From NCBI GenBank assembly GCA_037893245.1, contig JBAIAA010000746.1, forward strand, positions 124,001 to 188,000: a stretch of 64,000 nt of DNA. The letters are read 5' to 3'. Shown in pieces: positions 11,401 to 26,400 of the stretch (positions are counted from its first letter, which is position 1; every line of letters begins with the position of its first letter). Both the position numbers and the translations under genes were made by a program. The DNA is from Crossaster papposus (Eukaryota > Echinodermata > Asteroidea > Velatida > Solasteridae). The notes below the pieces were generated by a model that saw nothing but the letters and a program-made list of their open reading frames with translations, ran no database searches and was not told the origin of the DNA.

Positions 11401-14400
11401 AACGCCATTTTTCTTGCTTTTCCCAGCCACCATGATTGTAAAACTTCGTACAGGTCAGTTAAACGATATTTACTATAAAATACAACCCCCCAAATCCACC
11501 CATTTATGACAATTCAAGCAATTACTAATGGTGTATCCTACATTTAAAGGAAAAAAACCAAATTCTTTAACCCAATTTCCTAGGGTGTGCATAAAATAGA
11601 GGATTTGACACCATAAGGGAACAGAAACTAGACATGAGCATTAGAATGTATAAATTATTAGGTTCGGGATATACGAATTAGATAAATTTATTCTTGGCCA
11701 ATGCGAGGCGTTAGAATTACTGGCACGCCAAGTTTTCCAAAGAAGTAAAAAATGTTTACACAAACAAGTCGTCTTTTCTCACAAACTTGACGTAGGTATA
11801 AAAAGAAGTTTTTTTCTCGCCGAGTGTCAGTTAAGAAGGCAAGGTACAAAAAAAGAAAGAAGAGAAGCTTTGTACGTACAGCAACATCCGAGACAAACTG
11901 CCAGAGCTGTTCCGGCTGGGCGAACGTGGGCTCGGACCGGACCAGGTTGAGGGTGAAGGTCAAGTCGGGTCGGTCCACGGAGATGACCGAAGAGGAGCTG
12001 CTGAAGGACGGGTGGTCCAGGACAAACATACCACGGAACTGAGCGTCGGTGCGGAAGTTGACCACCAGGCGGCCGTTCTCGTCGATTCGCATGCTGGTCG
12101 GGAACAGGGCACCTGAACACAAACAAATTCAAATCCTTAATTAGTTTCAAGTCTTAAAACTTGCATTAATAGATTTGTTTATATTTTTTTCAAGTCAAAA
12201 GGACGGCATGGTATCAAAACTTGACAACATTCAACCATAACTCTCCGAATTCCTTATAAAATCCAAAAACAGGCTACTGGTAGATTTCGCTGGGTTGCAA
12301 GCTACAGGGCAGCCACTATCTAGGGTGGCCCACAAAAAAACAAAAAAAAATATGCGAGGGGTTCTGACAAAATGAAACCGAACTGTGCAGAGGTTAAAAA
12401 TGGGGGTTCTCGGGTATTAGAAAAGAGGATACTATTCTACTTATAAGTCCATTTCTTGCACTTTCATCGGACATTTCCTAACAAAGTTTTAGCTGTTTAA
12501 AGTTCGCATTTATCAACATGTTGCAAAAGTAAATTGTTGAGAAAAAGGCCTTGGAAGTTTCGAGTTTTGTACATGTGATTATAAAAAATGCCAATTGTTT
12601 TTACTAAAAAACACTTGTTTACACTACTTTTATACTATTTCTTAACGAAATATAGTTAGAAGGCATACCAAAGATTACAAATACAAATTAATCTTAAATT
12701 AAAAGAAAAAAAAAGGCCTCGCATATACTTTCACTACCCCGAAACTAAAACTACCTACACCAATGGATGGAGAATCTTTCTAGAAGAAAAACAATACCAA
12801 GATATCTCGATTTGGGCTAGTAGTTTTATCTCCAGACCCAAATTTTGTGAAGCCAAGTCATGTTCTTTCACACCAAGAAATAACTGAACTATGTCATGTT
12901 AAATTCGCAGTCGTGTTTTAGTAATTTCTCGGTGCGAAGGATCTCTGATTTGCTTTACAAAATGGGGTCTGGAACTCAAACTACTGGCCAAAATCTGGGT
13001 ATCATTTTCCTTCTACGAAGATACTCTATCCAGTGTTAAAGGTAGTTTCGGCCTCGGGGTAGTGAAAGTATGCTTGCCAATTGAGATATGCTTTTTTTTT
13101 TTGGGGGGGGGGGGGGGGGGGTCTGTATTCTTTAGAAAGAAACTAATGCCCCTCTATGGTGGGGATGCGAGTGGATTAAGTATAGTTCTCCACAAAAAAT
13201 GACTAGGTTGCAAACTGAGTTTTTTTTTGGAAGTTAGGAGCCTACCTGTAACAGTATCATCCAAGGCCTGAGCCCCAATGCCGTTCTGCCACAAGATGGA
13301 GGTGTCGTAGACGAACGTGAGCTGAAGGTTAGAGGTCTGGTCAAAGTGCTGCCATCCACCGACGCTGGCCGGAGAGTGGTAGACATTGGAGACGTACAGG
13401 GGCATGCGGAGAGACACGTAGGACTGAACCAAGTCTAGAACCTGCAGAGATCGATGGAGAAGAGTCAACATTAAATTGGAGTCTTGGATACCACGAGCTC
13501 GGATTCATTTCACAGACCTGAAAAAGATCCCCAAAAATTAAACCAAAGGCGCAAGTGTTTTTTTTTATAATTTGTATATCAAAGTCAAATTTGCTTGAAT
13601 ATGGGTTCACTCAAGCTAGTGGAATATGCCAGTTTAGGTATTCCAACTGCACAAAATGTGCGAACGAAGATTTGACGATTTTTCTTTCGATATAAAATTT
13701 TGTTTGTATGTGTGCAAATTTAATGAAATCTTCATGTTCTAAAGTGGGGAAAAAAAACGTCTGGGCAGTAAAGTGCTTTCAAGTATTTTGCATCTCCAAA
13801 CTTTTATCCTTACTAAAGTTCTATCGGTTTTTTTATTGTCAACAAAAGCACAGGATGTGAACGTCCGACATAGCGCTGTGTTCATTTATCTGCGACGTTT
13901 ATCCCTAGATGTACACATGCGCAGTTTAAATCCAAACAAGCTTATTGACTTGCTTCAGTGGAAATGTACAGCTTGTGTCCTTGGGCAATATACTTAAAGA
14001 TCACTCATCAAAAATAAATGAAAATATAATATAATGGATTTTTTTTAAAGAAGGGTCTAGTTTCAAGGAGAGGCTTACTCTATCTGTGAAATACGGTCCA
14101 CAAATTTGCGAAGGAAAAAAACCTGATTATCTAACCTGTCCGTCGGTCCCGATCTGCCCGCCGCACTCGTTAAGCAGCTCCGACATGTCATAGTAGGTGG
14201 TGAACTCCCACAGGCAGGCCTCCAGGTCCAGGTTGCGGTAGAAGCGCAGCGTGGCGGCGCCTCGCATGTCGGCGCTGAACTGGTACGGCTGCGACTCGCC
14301 GATGACGTTGGCGTTCTTGGTCTCGCTGTTGATGAATCCGTATGTAGTGGGGATTTCGTCGTAGTCCAGCAGGTTGGAGCAGCGGTGGGTGCCCACGCGG

Positions 14401-17400
14401 TAGCCGTCCTTGCTCAGGGCCAGCTCAAAGTTGGAAAGCTGGCGGGTGGAGATGACCGGCAACATACCGTCTGAAAAAGACAAAATTGGCCAAGAAAATA
14501 TTGTTTTAATAAAATCCAAGATCTCCTCATATCGCACGTTCCTGGGGTCAATATGTCATCTTTCGCCTGTCGCCAAGGCAATTGACTCAACCATTTCCCT
14601 GTGATTTTGCAAAACTCATTTTCCAAGTTTCCCCCCGATTTCCAGAATGCGGTGGGAACCCTGTGAAAGGTTTCCAAGGACTTTTCTATTGGGGCCGACA
14701 AGTTACCTAAACAAGACTACATGTAGTTTAGTTTGCCAAGAAGAGCAGGAGCCTAAACAATGGAAGTGGTTCATCTCGAGTTTTAAGCAGGTCAGGAGTT
14801 TAACACTCCTTGACTTGCGAGTCGGCAACTCAGCCTGTCAAAAGACAGCAGGATTGCCTTTTGTTTTGGTCCTGAAGTTTAGTTTGGATACTGACCGACA
14901 TGAGGCATCGTGACTGTCAGCTTGAGCATGTTGGGGTGCTCGGAGTCCGCGGGTCCGGTGTACTTCAGCTTGGCGGTGTAGGGCTCGGCTCCGATGGCCT
15001 CAGCCAGACGCGGCAGGCAGACGCCTTCCTCCGTGCTGATGGTGACCGGCAAGCTGCTGTGCTCGCGGCCGGGATCGCCCTGGTTGTTGACGGCGCGGGC
15101 CGCACACTGGACGCGGGAACCGGGGCCGAAGTAGATGCTGTCCAAGGTGATCTGAAAATCAAGAAAATTTGAGGATCAGTTAGTTTTGTGGTTTTAGAAC
15201 CTCAAGCAAATAGTCTAAATACCCAGTTAGTTAATTAAAAGCTATTGTGTCCTGGAGCAAGACATTTTACAAGAACAGAGTCGCATCTAACTATAAATCC
15301 AGGAATCTCTGCGTGTCTGTCCATAATTTGATTATATTCAGAACCAGGCACTGTACAATGTTGAACATCGGGAGGTGTATTTCTGTAGTTTAAAAAAAAG
15401 CTTCCAGAAAACAGCAATATCGGAGGCCTAGACCTGCAAATTGGGAGGTATATAAAACCCGGCCACATACTGCTGCACATTTTGAACGGGCACTGCACTC
15501 TATACCGCCACAGGTGCCTTGGAATGGTGGTTGGCTGTATGGGCTCAACCATTTTTGGATTTGTTTGTTTTTGTTTATGCAAATCGCTCATCACAAGGCT
15601 AAAGGCCACTCGAGGTGTGGGCTACTAGAGGAAAGTGTGGAAGAACCAGCCCCTCACACTAAAACAAGACAATCTGATCTCTTAACAGCACGAATAGGGT
15701 TGGGATGGGTAACTAGTCCACAGCAAGGCATTAACAATGCCTCTACCCATATTATGTGTAGACGTGTCCTAGCCCAGGCCGGGCTTGAACCCCCAACCTG
15801 CATAACTACCTGCAGACCACAAATGCAATGCTCCTGACAACTAGGCCACGGCACTTCCACAGAATTGGGAAAGATCTCACAAATGGTAAGGTAGGGCACG
15901 ACAATTTTTCGAAGAGAGAGGATCTCGCAATGGCGAGGTGTAGATACAAGTATGGAACACTTTTATACGGGAACTGCAATCCGTACCGCTCTGTTTTAAG
16001 GTCTACCGAAGACTAAGTAATTTGCTTACCATGTTGGAGTCGGTGAAGAACGTGTTGCTCTCAATGTCTCTGAGTGGGTAGGTGACGCCACCGGACGTGG
16101 TCGGAGCAGACACCAGCCAACGGAACTGGGTCAAAGTGTCATTGACGCCCTCGTTGGTACAGATAGAGCCAGTGGTGGCGTAGTCGGGGTGCTTGGGGTT
16201 GCAAGGCTAAGTGGAAAGAGGGGAAAATGATGGGAAATTGTAAGGTTAAATGTTACTATTGGAATGTTTAAAAATCAACTCTTTTACAAGTTCTGCAATG
16301 TGTTGAATCCTTCACAACTCGGACAAACTTTGATCTTAGAGTATCAATTGTTGCATATTATAGGTGATAAATATATTAGATATTGATACATTTAGTTGCA
16401 ACTACCTAAACTTGTTAGCATTGGTAAATAGTCACATACTGCTAGTTGCATAATTGGCTGCATGTCTTAGACAGTGCTATCAACAAATACTGGCTCCACA
16501 AATTTTTCAACAAAAAACCATCTGAAAAGAGGTATTTGAGAGATGCACGTGCCATTTTCCACATTTGCTGTTCTTCAAGGTAGGATACACCATTTGCAGA
16601 TATCGAAAATGTTTACTACCAAATTATTAAGGAAAATCTTACTTATTTGAAAGTAAATAATGAAATCATCATAAGAACCACTGCCCGATGTAAGCCAGTT
16701 GAAAACGAATGCCGTTTTTCTTGCTTTTCTCAGCATCCATTATTCATCGGACAGGTTAGGTAAACAATTTTTACTATAAAATACAACACCCCAAATTACC
16801 CAATTCAATCAATTACCAATGTGTATCCTACCTTTTTTAGTTGCGTCACTAATCTTTAAAACTTGGGTATGTTCAACTTACCGTGATGCAGACAACGGGA
16901 TAACCGCGTGGTGGCAAGTCTCTGGCCAGCTCGACGTTGTCGTAATCCAGGAGGGAAACCACGACGGGTGCAGAGGGGAAGGTGACGCCAGACTGCTGGC
17001 CTTCCTGCTCAATGTACACCAGAGCCTTGTTCATCTGCGATGGATGGACATGGAAAATGAGAGAAGTTTCATCAGAACATGTCGGAGCAAGTTTTGGCGC
17101 GATCTATGGTTAACCATAGTTCGACTAACATCCCTTGAACGCAGAATGGTTGTACTACTCTAGTCGACTATTTGGAACCAGACCCCGGGGCACGGTTGCC
17201 GCTGGTTGATAATAGCCTCTTTTGAGAGAACCAGTAACATGGAAAAAGTGATGGCAGTAGTCGGCCGGAAGGAAAGGCAGTAATGTCAAGTGAAAATCTG
17301 AAATGGTATTTTGTTCCGTTTTTGGACCAACATGACTAACGTTACGACTTATATGCGTACCTATATGCGCTAGATAATAGCGTCGATACCCATCTCATTC

Positions 17401-20400
17401 CTGTCGCAAATGTAAGCAAAGCAGCTGCCATCTTTTCAACAATAGTTTGACTAGAGCCGTTCGAGCGAACTGCATGCGCGTTAACTTGTTTTCAACCACT
17501 GCCTCGACTCCGAAATTTGTCTAGTGTAAAAAGTGCTTTAACCCTTTCCTTGTGTTAAAACAAAACCCCACTATTCTCAAAACGGTCGAGTAAACTCCAC
17601 ATTGGCAAGGAAAGGTTCATACATGAACCAAAGTGGGCAGGGCTCAAGACCAGGTAGGTAGTGTATGGTTGGTAAAAAGAGGTCGCCACTCTTTGTTTAC
17701 TGTGTGTTTGGTGGTTTTTGTTGTTTACCTGGATTTCAGCCACCATCATCTCGTCCATGGTCAGGTGAACAGTGAATGCCTCCCTCATCTCGTTTCGGTC
17801 CGCATCCGGCAAGATGTCAATTTCCACGAACAACTCCGAGATGTTGAAACCAAACTCCAGCCCTGCATTTTTAAAAGTATCAATAATAATGTTTTTACAT
17901 CAAAGTTGTTCAAAGCGCTTCCCGAGTACTACCCCTGCTCGTCAAGCCGTGAGCAGCAGCTCGATTTTTTAGCAGAACCTGGTCTACCTTCACATGTACC
18001 CATACAAATGATATATACACACCTGGGTAGAGAGGCAATTGAAGTAAAGTGTCCTGCCAAAGAACACAAGCAACATGTTTCCTGTCTGGGTTTAAACCAC
18101 GCACCAAGTATTTAAAACAATTGATCCTCGGATCGCAAGTGCCACCTTTTCCTGCAGTCGACCCCTATGTTTCGTGTTCAAAGGTCAAATGTTGTTCATG
18201 TTTAAACGACGATCTAAAATGACCTCTACATGACCTTTGTCTTCCTACCCAAGGGTCACTGCATTCAAGTTTGATCAAAATCTATGACAGCATGTGTAAA
18301 AGATTTTTTTTTTTCAAAACCTTTTGCATGCAACACAAAAAATGTCTACAAAAAAACGCCAACAAATGTAAGACTTATTTTGTGTAATCAGAAATACAGA
18401 AAACAACTAGGTTGTTCCTTTAATGGAATCTGACCTCCTGAACCTAGAATTTAATGGGGTCAGACAAGAGGTCCATGTTATTTGGCACTGGCCTGACAAG
18501 TTTGGGGTCATAGTTGGTTTACATCTCTTGTAATTCAACAAGTCTCTAGTGCATACAAATAAAAAGGCACCTATGGGACCAAGGGACCTGCATTAAGTGA
18601 ATAACACTATTGACCCAATTTGGGTCTTCCAAATTTTCCATGCAATAGTTTTAGTTTTTTTTTCATTTTCATTTTTAGTTTTTATTCCTAGTTTTTGACA
18701 ATTACTGTGCTCTGGAATTTGCAGAGCTTAGGTAGGGATGGCAAGATCTGATATGCAGTACGACTGTCTGTGAAAATTTAAGTTTAAAAACATTAATTGT
18801 AAAAAGAGGAAATCACTTCACGATTTGTTTTTCTAGTTTGGAATATGTAGTCAGATTTTTGAGCGCATTTGCGTGTCACTTTACAATTAACAATATTTGC
18901 CAAGTGTCACAAATAATACTGTCAATTTTTATTCAATAATAGTCTTATCATCTTATTTTTATGCTTGGATAGATTGTCAAACTTAAGTGTTTTTTCCCAC
19001 ACAAAATATATTTTGCCGCACTTGAGGAAATATTTTCTACTTGCCGACTCGATCAAATTCGTTCCTGATCATAGGCGAATTTAATTCTTGCCAAATGCTT
19101 ATTTAATTGAACAAGATTTTGTGAGTTAGTTCAAACCTTTCCAGGAAATGAGTTGCATTTGTGGGGTAGTTTTTTACCAAACTTTAAAATTTTTTGGGGT
19201 TTTCTCTTTTTTTGTTTTGGGGGGGGTTGTAAAACTAGACCATGTCTGCTTTCAATCAAGAATTTACAAATAAGGCAATATTTTTGGGTGGACAGCTGTC
19301 TAGTGTCTGACAAGCTTGAGTTATATCCCAACTATTTCATTCTGACCTTTTATGTTCAAAAAAAGGTTTGGGGGGCCTGATGACTTTTCAAGGGACTCAT
19401 TTCTTTGCGAGTAGGAATTGTTTGTTTTGTCATGCCTTGTGTGGCCAATGAATACATGACAGATATGGGATAGGGGGTCTCTGCCGAGGTCACTCTTAGT
19501 GCTAGCTGACAAGTCCAGGTCCCACATTCAGTTTTTTTTATACTCCTGAAACCTCTGCTTTAACTTTAGCCTTGTCCAAGTAAACCAAAAAAAGTATATC
19601 CTATCTTATTTTTTCTTATTGATTGTAAAACCTTTGTTTTTGTTTCACAAGTCTGACCAATAGATTGACATTTTCTGGCCAACTGAATCAAAGAATGGAA
19701 GGGTAAAGTTCTGGGAAGGGTAAACTGTTCCAGCGTCTAAAACAATAGAAACCGACAGGCATAAGGTCATCCAGGGTCATGCCCTCCCATCCTTGTTACC
19801 GTGGTGACCTTCATTCCAACAATCATTTGATTATGAATGAGATTTATAGCTTTGCATGGTGGAGACTAGACTTGGAAAGATTTGTGGCAACACCATGTGA
19901 AAGGATCTCTTTTTTAGAAAAGGTATGTGGTTTTGATAAGAACCGGTGGTTTATCAGAACCACCCTACCTCTTCTCAAAAGAGACCCTTTTACATGGTGT
20001 TACCGCAAATCTTTCTAAGCATTTGATTATATGCACTTCAACTTTGCATACAAGACCAATTTTATAAAATCAAATAAAATGTTCACATACGGTTGACTAC
20101 GGATGGACGGTCATGTATACGAACAGACGGATTACGTACAGAAATAGTTATCACATATTCTTCTTCTGAACTTCGTTAACAGAGCTCACAGATCTACAAA
20201 AACAACCCAACTCCATAAACACAACACACAGACTGACAAAGTACGGACAGATCTTCAACAGTGGTTCCTCTACATACGTTGAGAGAGAGGGTTGTAGTCG
20301 ATGCCACTCTTGGCCGAGCCGTCCTTGGTGAAGATGCGCACGATGGAGACCTGGGAGGTGTCGCCCATACGGATGACGGGAATGCGCACCGTGCTGACAG

Positions 20401-23400
20401 CGTCCTCGTTCACGGGCTCGTTAACGGTGAAGCGGGTCTCGGGGAACTTGATGATGGGCCCTAGACAGACGAAGAAAACAAATTGTTTAAAATCCCCAGA
20501 TAAAATGCCAAGAAAGATGTTTTTACTAATAAATCATAGTTTCTGTAAACTTCTACACGAATGAAAACGCCACGATGGATTAGACTCTGGTATTGGATTT
20601 GGAGGCCATTTTAGTCACAGTTATCAAGTTAGCTTCTTTAAGTCATGGGGCCAATTTCATAGAGCTGCTGAGAAAAATAATTTGTGTAGCACAAAAAAGT
20701 CTTGCTCATTAAAAACAGGTTACCAGCAAAATTTATACGTGTTTTTCGTGCTAAGCCAAAAAACAGCTGATTATCAATCCAAAACAATAAAGATCAGGTG
20801 AAAATTTGGTCTGTAACCTTGTTTTTGCCAAGGACAAATTGTCATGCTAAGCAAATTGTTGTGCTTAGCAGCTCTATGAAATTGGCCCCTGGCATTTACC
20901 ACCGACTGTATTGTATTGTACTGTATGTATTGTACGTTCCAAATGCTGAATAAATACTAGAAAAAGCCCCTAAAACTGATAGGGTACGTACTGTCTCCGA
21001 CATCGTGGACGGTGATGGTAGTCTCGTTCTGCTGGCCAACCATGGCCTGCAGACCGGTGTTCGTTCGCGGGTTACCCAGGACCAAACGGAACTGCTCGTC
21101 ATTTTCAAACTCATTGTCGTCCATCAACAGAACCGTGCACTCCTTGGAACGCTCGCCTGAAAAAGAATTAAGGGGGGGGGAAGTCAGTTTAGTTTATTGC
21201 TTTGATAGTTCAGGAAAAATTGTAACAGGTAAAAATGTTGGTTTTTTTTTTAAAGTGTGTCCTGAGCCACCAGGCTAATGTTTAACTCCGTTTTATTCTC
21301 CTGTCAACAATGATGTGCATCATGCTGTATGTTGCTTTTTATACACAGTCATTATGTCTCTGAAGAAGATCTTGTTAAGATCGAAATATTACTATTAGTC
21401 CCTCTTAACTTATATGATTTGTATATTTCAGGTCATTCCAGCCAGTAAGCAGTTTGCAGCAGTTTTAATCTTATTCATTATAAAATGACGGAATATGTTT
21501 ATCTTCAAAAGCTTACCGATAAAAAAACAGCGGTTTATTAGTTTTGTTCATTTTTTGGTAAATACGGAACTATTTTTCTACTAAAGCAGGCCCTCAGGAC
21601 TAAATGTACATTCCCTCCCTTTCTCCTTCGTGAAAATAGGAAGCAATTATAAAGACACAATACCAGTGGGATGAAAGCCGGAAAGGAGTTCACAATCTCA
21701 AAGGAAAGAACCTATTAACAACCTCTCGTGAAAGATATGCTCCTCCACCCTTGACAAAACCTCACTCAATGAATGTTGCCTGCTGGAGTGGCTCATGAGC
21801 ACGTGTTTAGGCAAAATAAGTGATGCATTGCCGATGACAGACGCAGACAGAGCGTAGTGTCACGCACGCCAGCTGCTATCATTTAGTTTCCTTTACCGGA
21901 TGAGCAAAAGATGAGCAAAAAACTAATTCTTTATTGCCTTCCTTAACATAATTGACATCAGGAAGAACACAGTTCCCATGACGAATGCGTCTTCAAGTGC
22001 CTTGTTCCTTTAGTACTTCAGCGAGGATGTTTACGTAGACTGAATGAGCAATCTGGGTGAAAGAATATAATCTGAAATCTATGTGCAAATCGAGCCGAAA
22101 AACAGACCTCTGTGCCCAGTACCGTCTCTTTTTGCCTAAACGCCTAAATTTTTGTTAAGTTAAGGAAACTTATTGACTCGACCTGAATTGCTTGTTGAAA
22201 ATTTAAAAAATGGTCGAAACAGCCCGTTAGAGACGCAGCTGATCGAAAGACAAAATCTCACCAGGCAAAAAGGTAACAATGGAAGCCTCGATGTTGGGAC
22301 GCTCGTCAAAGTCCATCATGACCTGGGCAGAGCCCTGCCTGGTGTAGCAACGAACCGTGCTGGTGATGGACAGGTCACCGCTGCGGGTGATGATCGCCGT
22401 GACCGTGCCGTCATTCTCGTTGACCTCATAGATCAGGTCGCGAAACTCCACCTTGGGCACTAAACAAATTAAAAAAATTAAATTAAAAATGGTAATTGTG
22501 CACTGAGGACTTACTACTTAAACTTCAAAGGTAGAAAACACCAATTGTGATGCGATCAAGCAAAATTAGTCTGAAGTAGGCCCTGGTCATTTTTAGGATT
22601 TTTACATATTCTTTTGTAGCGTACTTCAGGCTCCATTTCAGTGAAAACCCCATGTGAATACGACCTTTGGTTAAAAAATTACAACCATTTGAAGACCAGC
22701 ACGTTAAAAATAAAGAAACTGAGAAAATCATGTTTTTGTATCACTTCCCTTCTGAACTTGGTTAAAAGAGTATTTTCATGTAAAAGAAAGAAATGCCTCC
22801 TTTTTTTGTAAAAAAGTCAATTTTGATTTTTCCACCTCTACCAACATATTTTGGCCCGATCTCAAAACAAGAATAGCCGAGTTCTGACTGATTTTGGTTG
22901 ATCGCATCACAATTGTTCTAGCTGAAATGTAATACATTCAGTAGGTCCATGTTCTGATTCACAAAATACAACACTTCAACAAATTTCAGATTTCAATCAT
23001 TTCAAGCATCTCCAGATGCAGTCCATCTTATGAAACATTTGGTTGTGGTACCCGCTGCTATTCAGATTCGAACCAGCAAGTCGACCCCGGCTATAGCTCG
23101 GTGGCCGAGTGGTAAAATATCTGCACTAGAAAGCAGAAGGTCATGGGTTCGAGTCTCACCCAAGTCAGTAATCGTTTCCAACCTCAGGAAAACACTGAGA
23201 AATGCACAGTAATACCACGTCGGTGAAGAGCCACCGATGAAGCCGAAGCTGCAAATCAAAACCACCCTTTTTGGCAAAGTGGCCCTGGGCAGAAGAGGAC
23301 GCGGAGTACTTACAGTCCGAGACGGTGTCGTTGATGGTAACCACTGCCAGGGCTGGGGCGCCCAGCACGGCGTTCATGGGCATGCGGAGCACCAGCTCAA

Positions 23401-26400
23401 ATGTCTCGGGTCCCTCCAGCAAGGGCTGGCCTAAATCGTCCATGATGTAGACGCGCACATTCTGCATGGTCACGCCGGGGGCAAAGTCCAGGTTGCGGCT
23501 AATTCCAGCATAGTCTACACCACCTATTTGCCAAAATAGAAAGAACAAAATAATTAGTTTCCAACCAAAACAATTGGACTACTAAACCCGAATCGAAATG
23601 TTCTGTTGGATACATTTTCAGCAGGTTGTTTAACCTGTTACACTGTCCATAGCACTCATCTGTTAAAATAATTTTTCATAATAAAAATGGTTAATACCGA
23701 TTTGACCAGAAAAAAAAAAATTACATCGTAATGAGATGACAGGCCCATCAGACTTCGGTTACAACTAATTTGGTCTTTGAGAATGAAAGTGTTATTTGAA
23801 AACCCCAAGGTACGAAACTTGGCAAGAAATTGAAAAATGTAATTTGTTTTCTTAATTGACCATTCAAGAAGTAGTAATATTTTAAAAAGTATTTGGGCTG
23901 GTAAAGAATTCCTAAAAACAGAATTTGAACTCCTTCCTGATGAAAAGAAGGTCTCCGACAGATTGTTTACGCGTCAACAGTTGTTTATGGCTAAAATGGC
24001 ACGCAATCTTAATAGATTGACAAGTTATGGAGTAAACAGGAACATGGGTAATTGGTATCAACTATAAACTATAATTAAACGAAAATGTCCCTTAGGAAAT
24101 GCTTTTAACTTTAAAGATCGAAACAAGATAAAGTGTGTCCCTTAGGATCTTTTATTAACTAGGAGCCAATTTCACGGAGCTGCCAAGCACACAAATTTGC
24201 TCGGGACAAAAAAGTCTTGCTAATTAAAAACAACTTATCAGCCAAAATTCTACGTGTTTTTCATGCTAAGCAAAACACCAGCTGATTATCAACCAAAAAC
24301 AATAAAGATCACGTAAGAATTTGGTCTGTAACCTTGTTTTTACCAAGGACAAATTTTCATGCTAAGCAAATTTTTGTGCTTAGCAGCTGAAATTGGCCCT
24401 TGTTCGCGCCGGGATTATTTTAACATCACCGAGCCAAGGCGCGGGATTATTTTTTTAATGAAACTCGATCCGAGGCGGTTCAGGCCGATAGTACTGGGAA
24501 GCACTACCCACGCATTTCCGGCGTTGCTCGCTGCCGACAGACATTTTCCAGCCTTGCTCGTGTCGTGTTTATGCATCATCCGTTTTGAATCTGGGGAAAA
24601 CTTTGCGTTTATATTCGTTCTCCGGCGCGAACTAGTTAACTAAAGGTTAAAGTTCGGACTGATTAAAATAAAAGTTTTGAACTTCAGCAGAAAAAACCCC
24701 TAAAACCAATGACTTGTTCCCGTTTCAGAAGCAACAAAAGTTGACCTTTGAAACATCACCAACGAAGAAGTATGACAAACTCTAACATCCTTGCTGGATT
24801 AGCCGTCGTTGCACGCCATGTCTGGCTGCTCAAACACAAGCTAGGCAGCACATGACGCGATTCAAAATCCCACGGCACATGACAAGTTATGACAAATGTG
24901 CCAAAGGAGATCACAGATGTTTAAAGACTCAAACATTCTATAAACCGACTGGAAAGTACATTAGGTCAAAGATAAACTAGTCCGACTAAAAACCTGGCGA
25001 ACACCTCACGCGAGAAGCAAAATATAAAGCGAATTGGACGCAATGAAACAATCGCTGCACCGTTTGTTGAACTTCTGAAACTTTTGAAAATTCACAGCCC
25101 ACCCCCCACCTAAACAAAAAACTTGCTGTAATTTCACAAAAACATGCATTTGTGTTCGTACCAAACTATAAAAAAAAACCAGCTTTTACACCACATCAAA
25201 GTAAACAAAAAAATACAGTTTAACATCCAGAAATACAAAAACCAAGACAAAAATGAAGTCGAGTAAATTTGGCCCACAGTCAACGTATGTCGTGAGAAAG
25301 ATATTTGGCTATAGGGCCATTACAGATTTGTCCCTTTTTTAAATATAGGTAGAATAACAAGCAGTTTTTAAAAAATTCAAAATGGCTGCCACTGCTTGTT
25401 ATTCTACCTATATTTCTACAAAGGACAATTTTTTCAAAGGAATTACTGCGATGGCCCTATAGCCAAATATCTTTCTCATGACATACTAAGATTGTGTGCC
25501 AAATTCCATGCTTTTATCATTTGATTGGACAATTTTTTTACCAATCTACTCGACTAACACAGGAGAAAAACAACTAGAACCATAAAGTTTGGAACAAAAT
25601 TATAATTGACGAATGAAAAAGAAAACGTTTTTAAAAAGTGGATCACCATAAAACGGAATGCATTAACTATGTGTAAAGTTGCATGCATGAGCAATACTGA
25701 AAATGGAAGGAAGGGCTTTGGACAAACAACTCTTTGCAAGACAGAGGAAGGTGATGACAAACTACAAGAAAATATTCTAGAAGAAGAACACAAGAACTCC
25801 CCATGGAAAATGGGGTCTATTTAAATGGCTCTTGCTAATACAGGTTGAGAAATGTTCATAAATGAAGTTAACCAGTTCGCGCCGGAGGACATATATACAC
25901 GCAAAGTTTTTCTCCAGATTCAAAACGGATGATGCATAAACACGTCACGAGCAAGGCCGGAAATGTCTGTCAGCAGCGAGCAAGGCCTGGAAATGCGTGG
26001 GTGTGCTTCCCAGTACCATCGGCCTGAACCCGCCTCGGCTCGGTGATGTTAGGCCGGGAATGTCCGACAGCAGCGAGCAAGGCCTGGAAATGCGTGGGTG
26101 TGCTTTCCCAGTACCATCGGCCTGAACCCGCCTCGGCTCGGTGATGTTAAGTAATCCCGGCGCAAACTGGTTCAGTTCGCGCCGGGATTATTTTTACATC
26201 ACCGAGCCGAGGGCCAGAATTATTTTTAACGAAACTCGATCTGAAGCCGGTTCAGGCCGATAGTGCCGGGAAGCACACCCACGCATTTCCGGCCCTGCTC
26301 GTGGTGTGTTTATGTGTCATCCGATTTGAATCTGGAGAAAACTTTGTGTTTATATACGTCATTCGGCGCGAACTGGTTAAATGAGACCGTGTCATAATGT

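Noticed and set aside
15514..15837. 107-codon plus-strand frame
   Set aside because: Its C-terminal half is the antisense of the SINE at 15777-15860; no domain is seen.
17633..18115. 160-codon plus-strand frame
   Set aside because: It runs antisense through exon 10 and then into SINE-like sequence, with no domain. It is an exon shadow extended by chance.
21330..21420. Possible Penelope/LINE remnant (TCTGAAGAAGATCTTGTTAA)
   Set aside because: The wording resembles a common repeat motif, but it is too short to type and no other part of an element is nearby.
23095..23165. Functional tRNA-Ser gene
   Set aside because: A and B boxes are present, but the acceptor stem does not pair and the sequence runs on into a SINE body.
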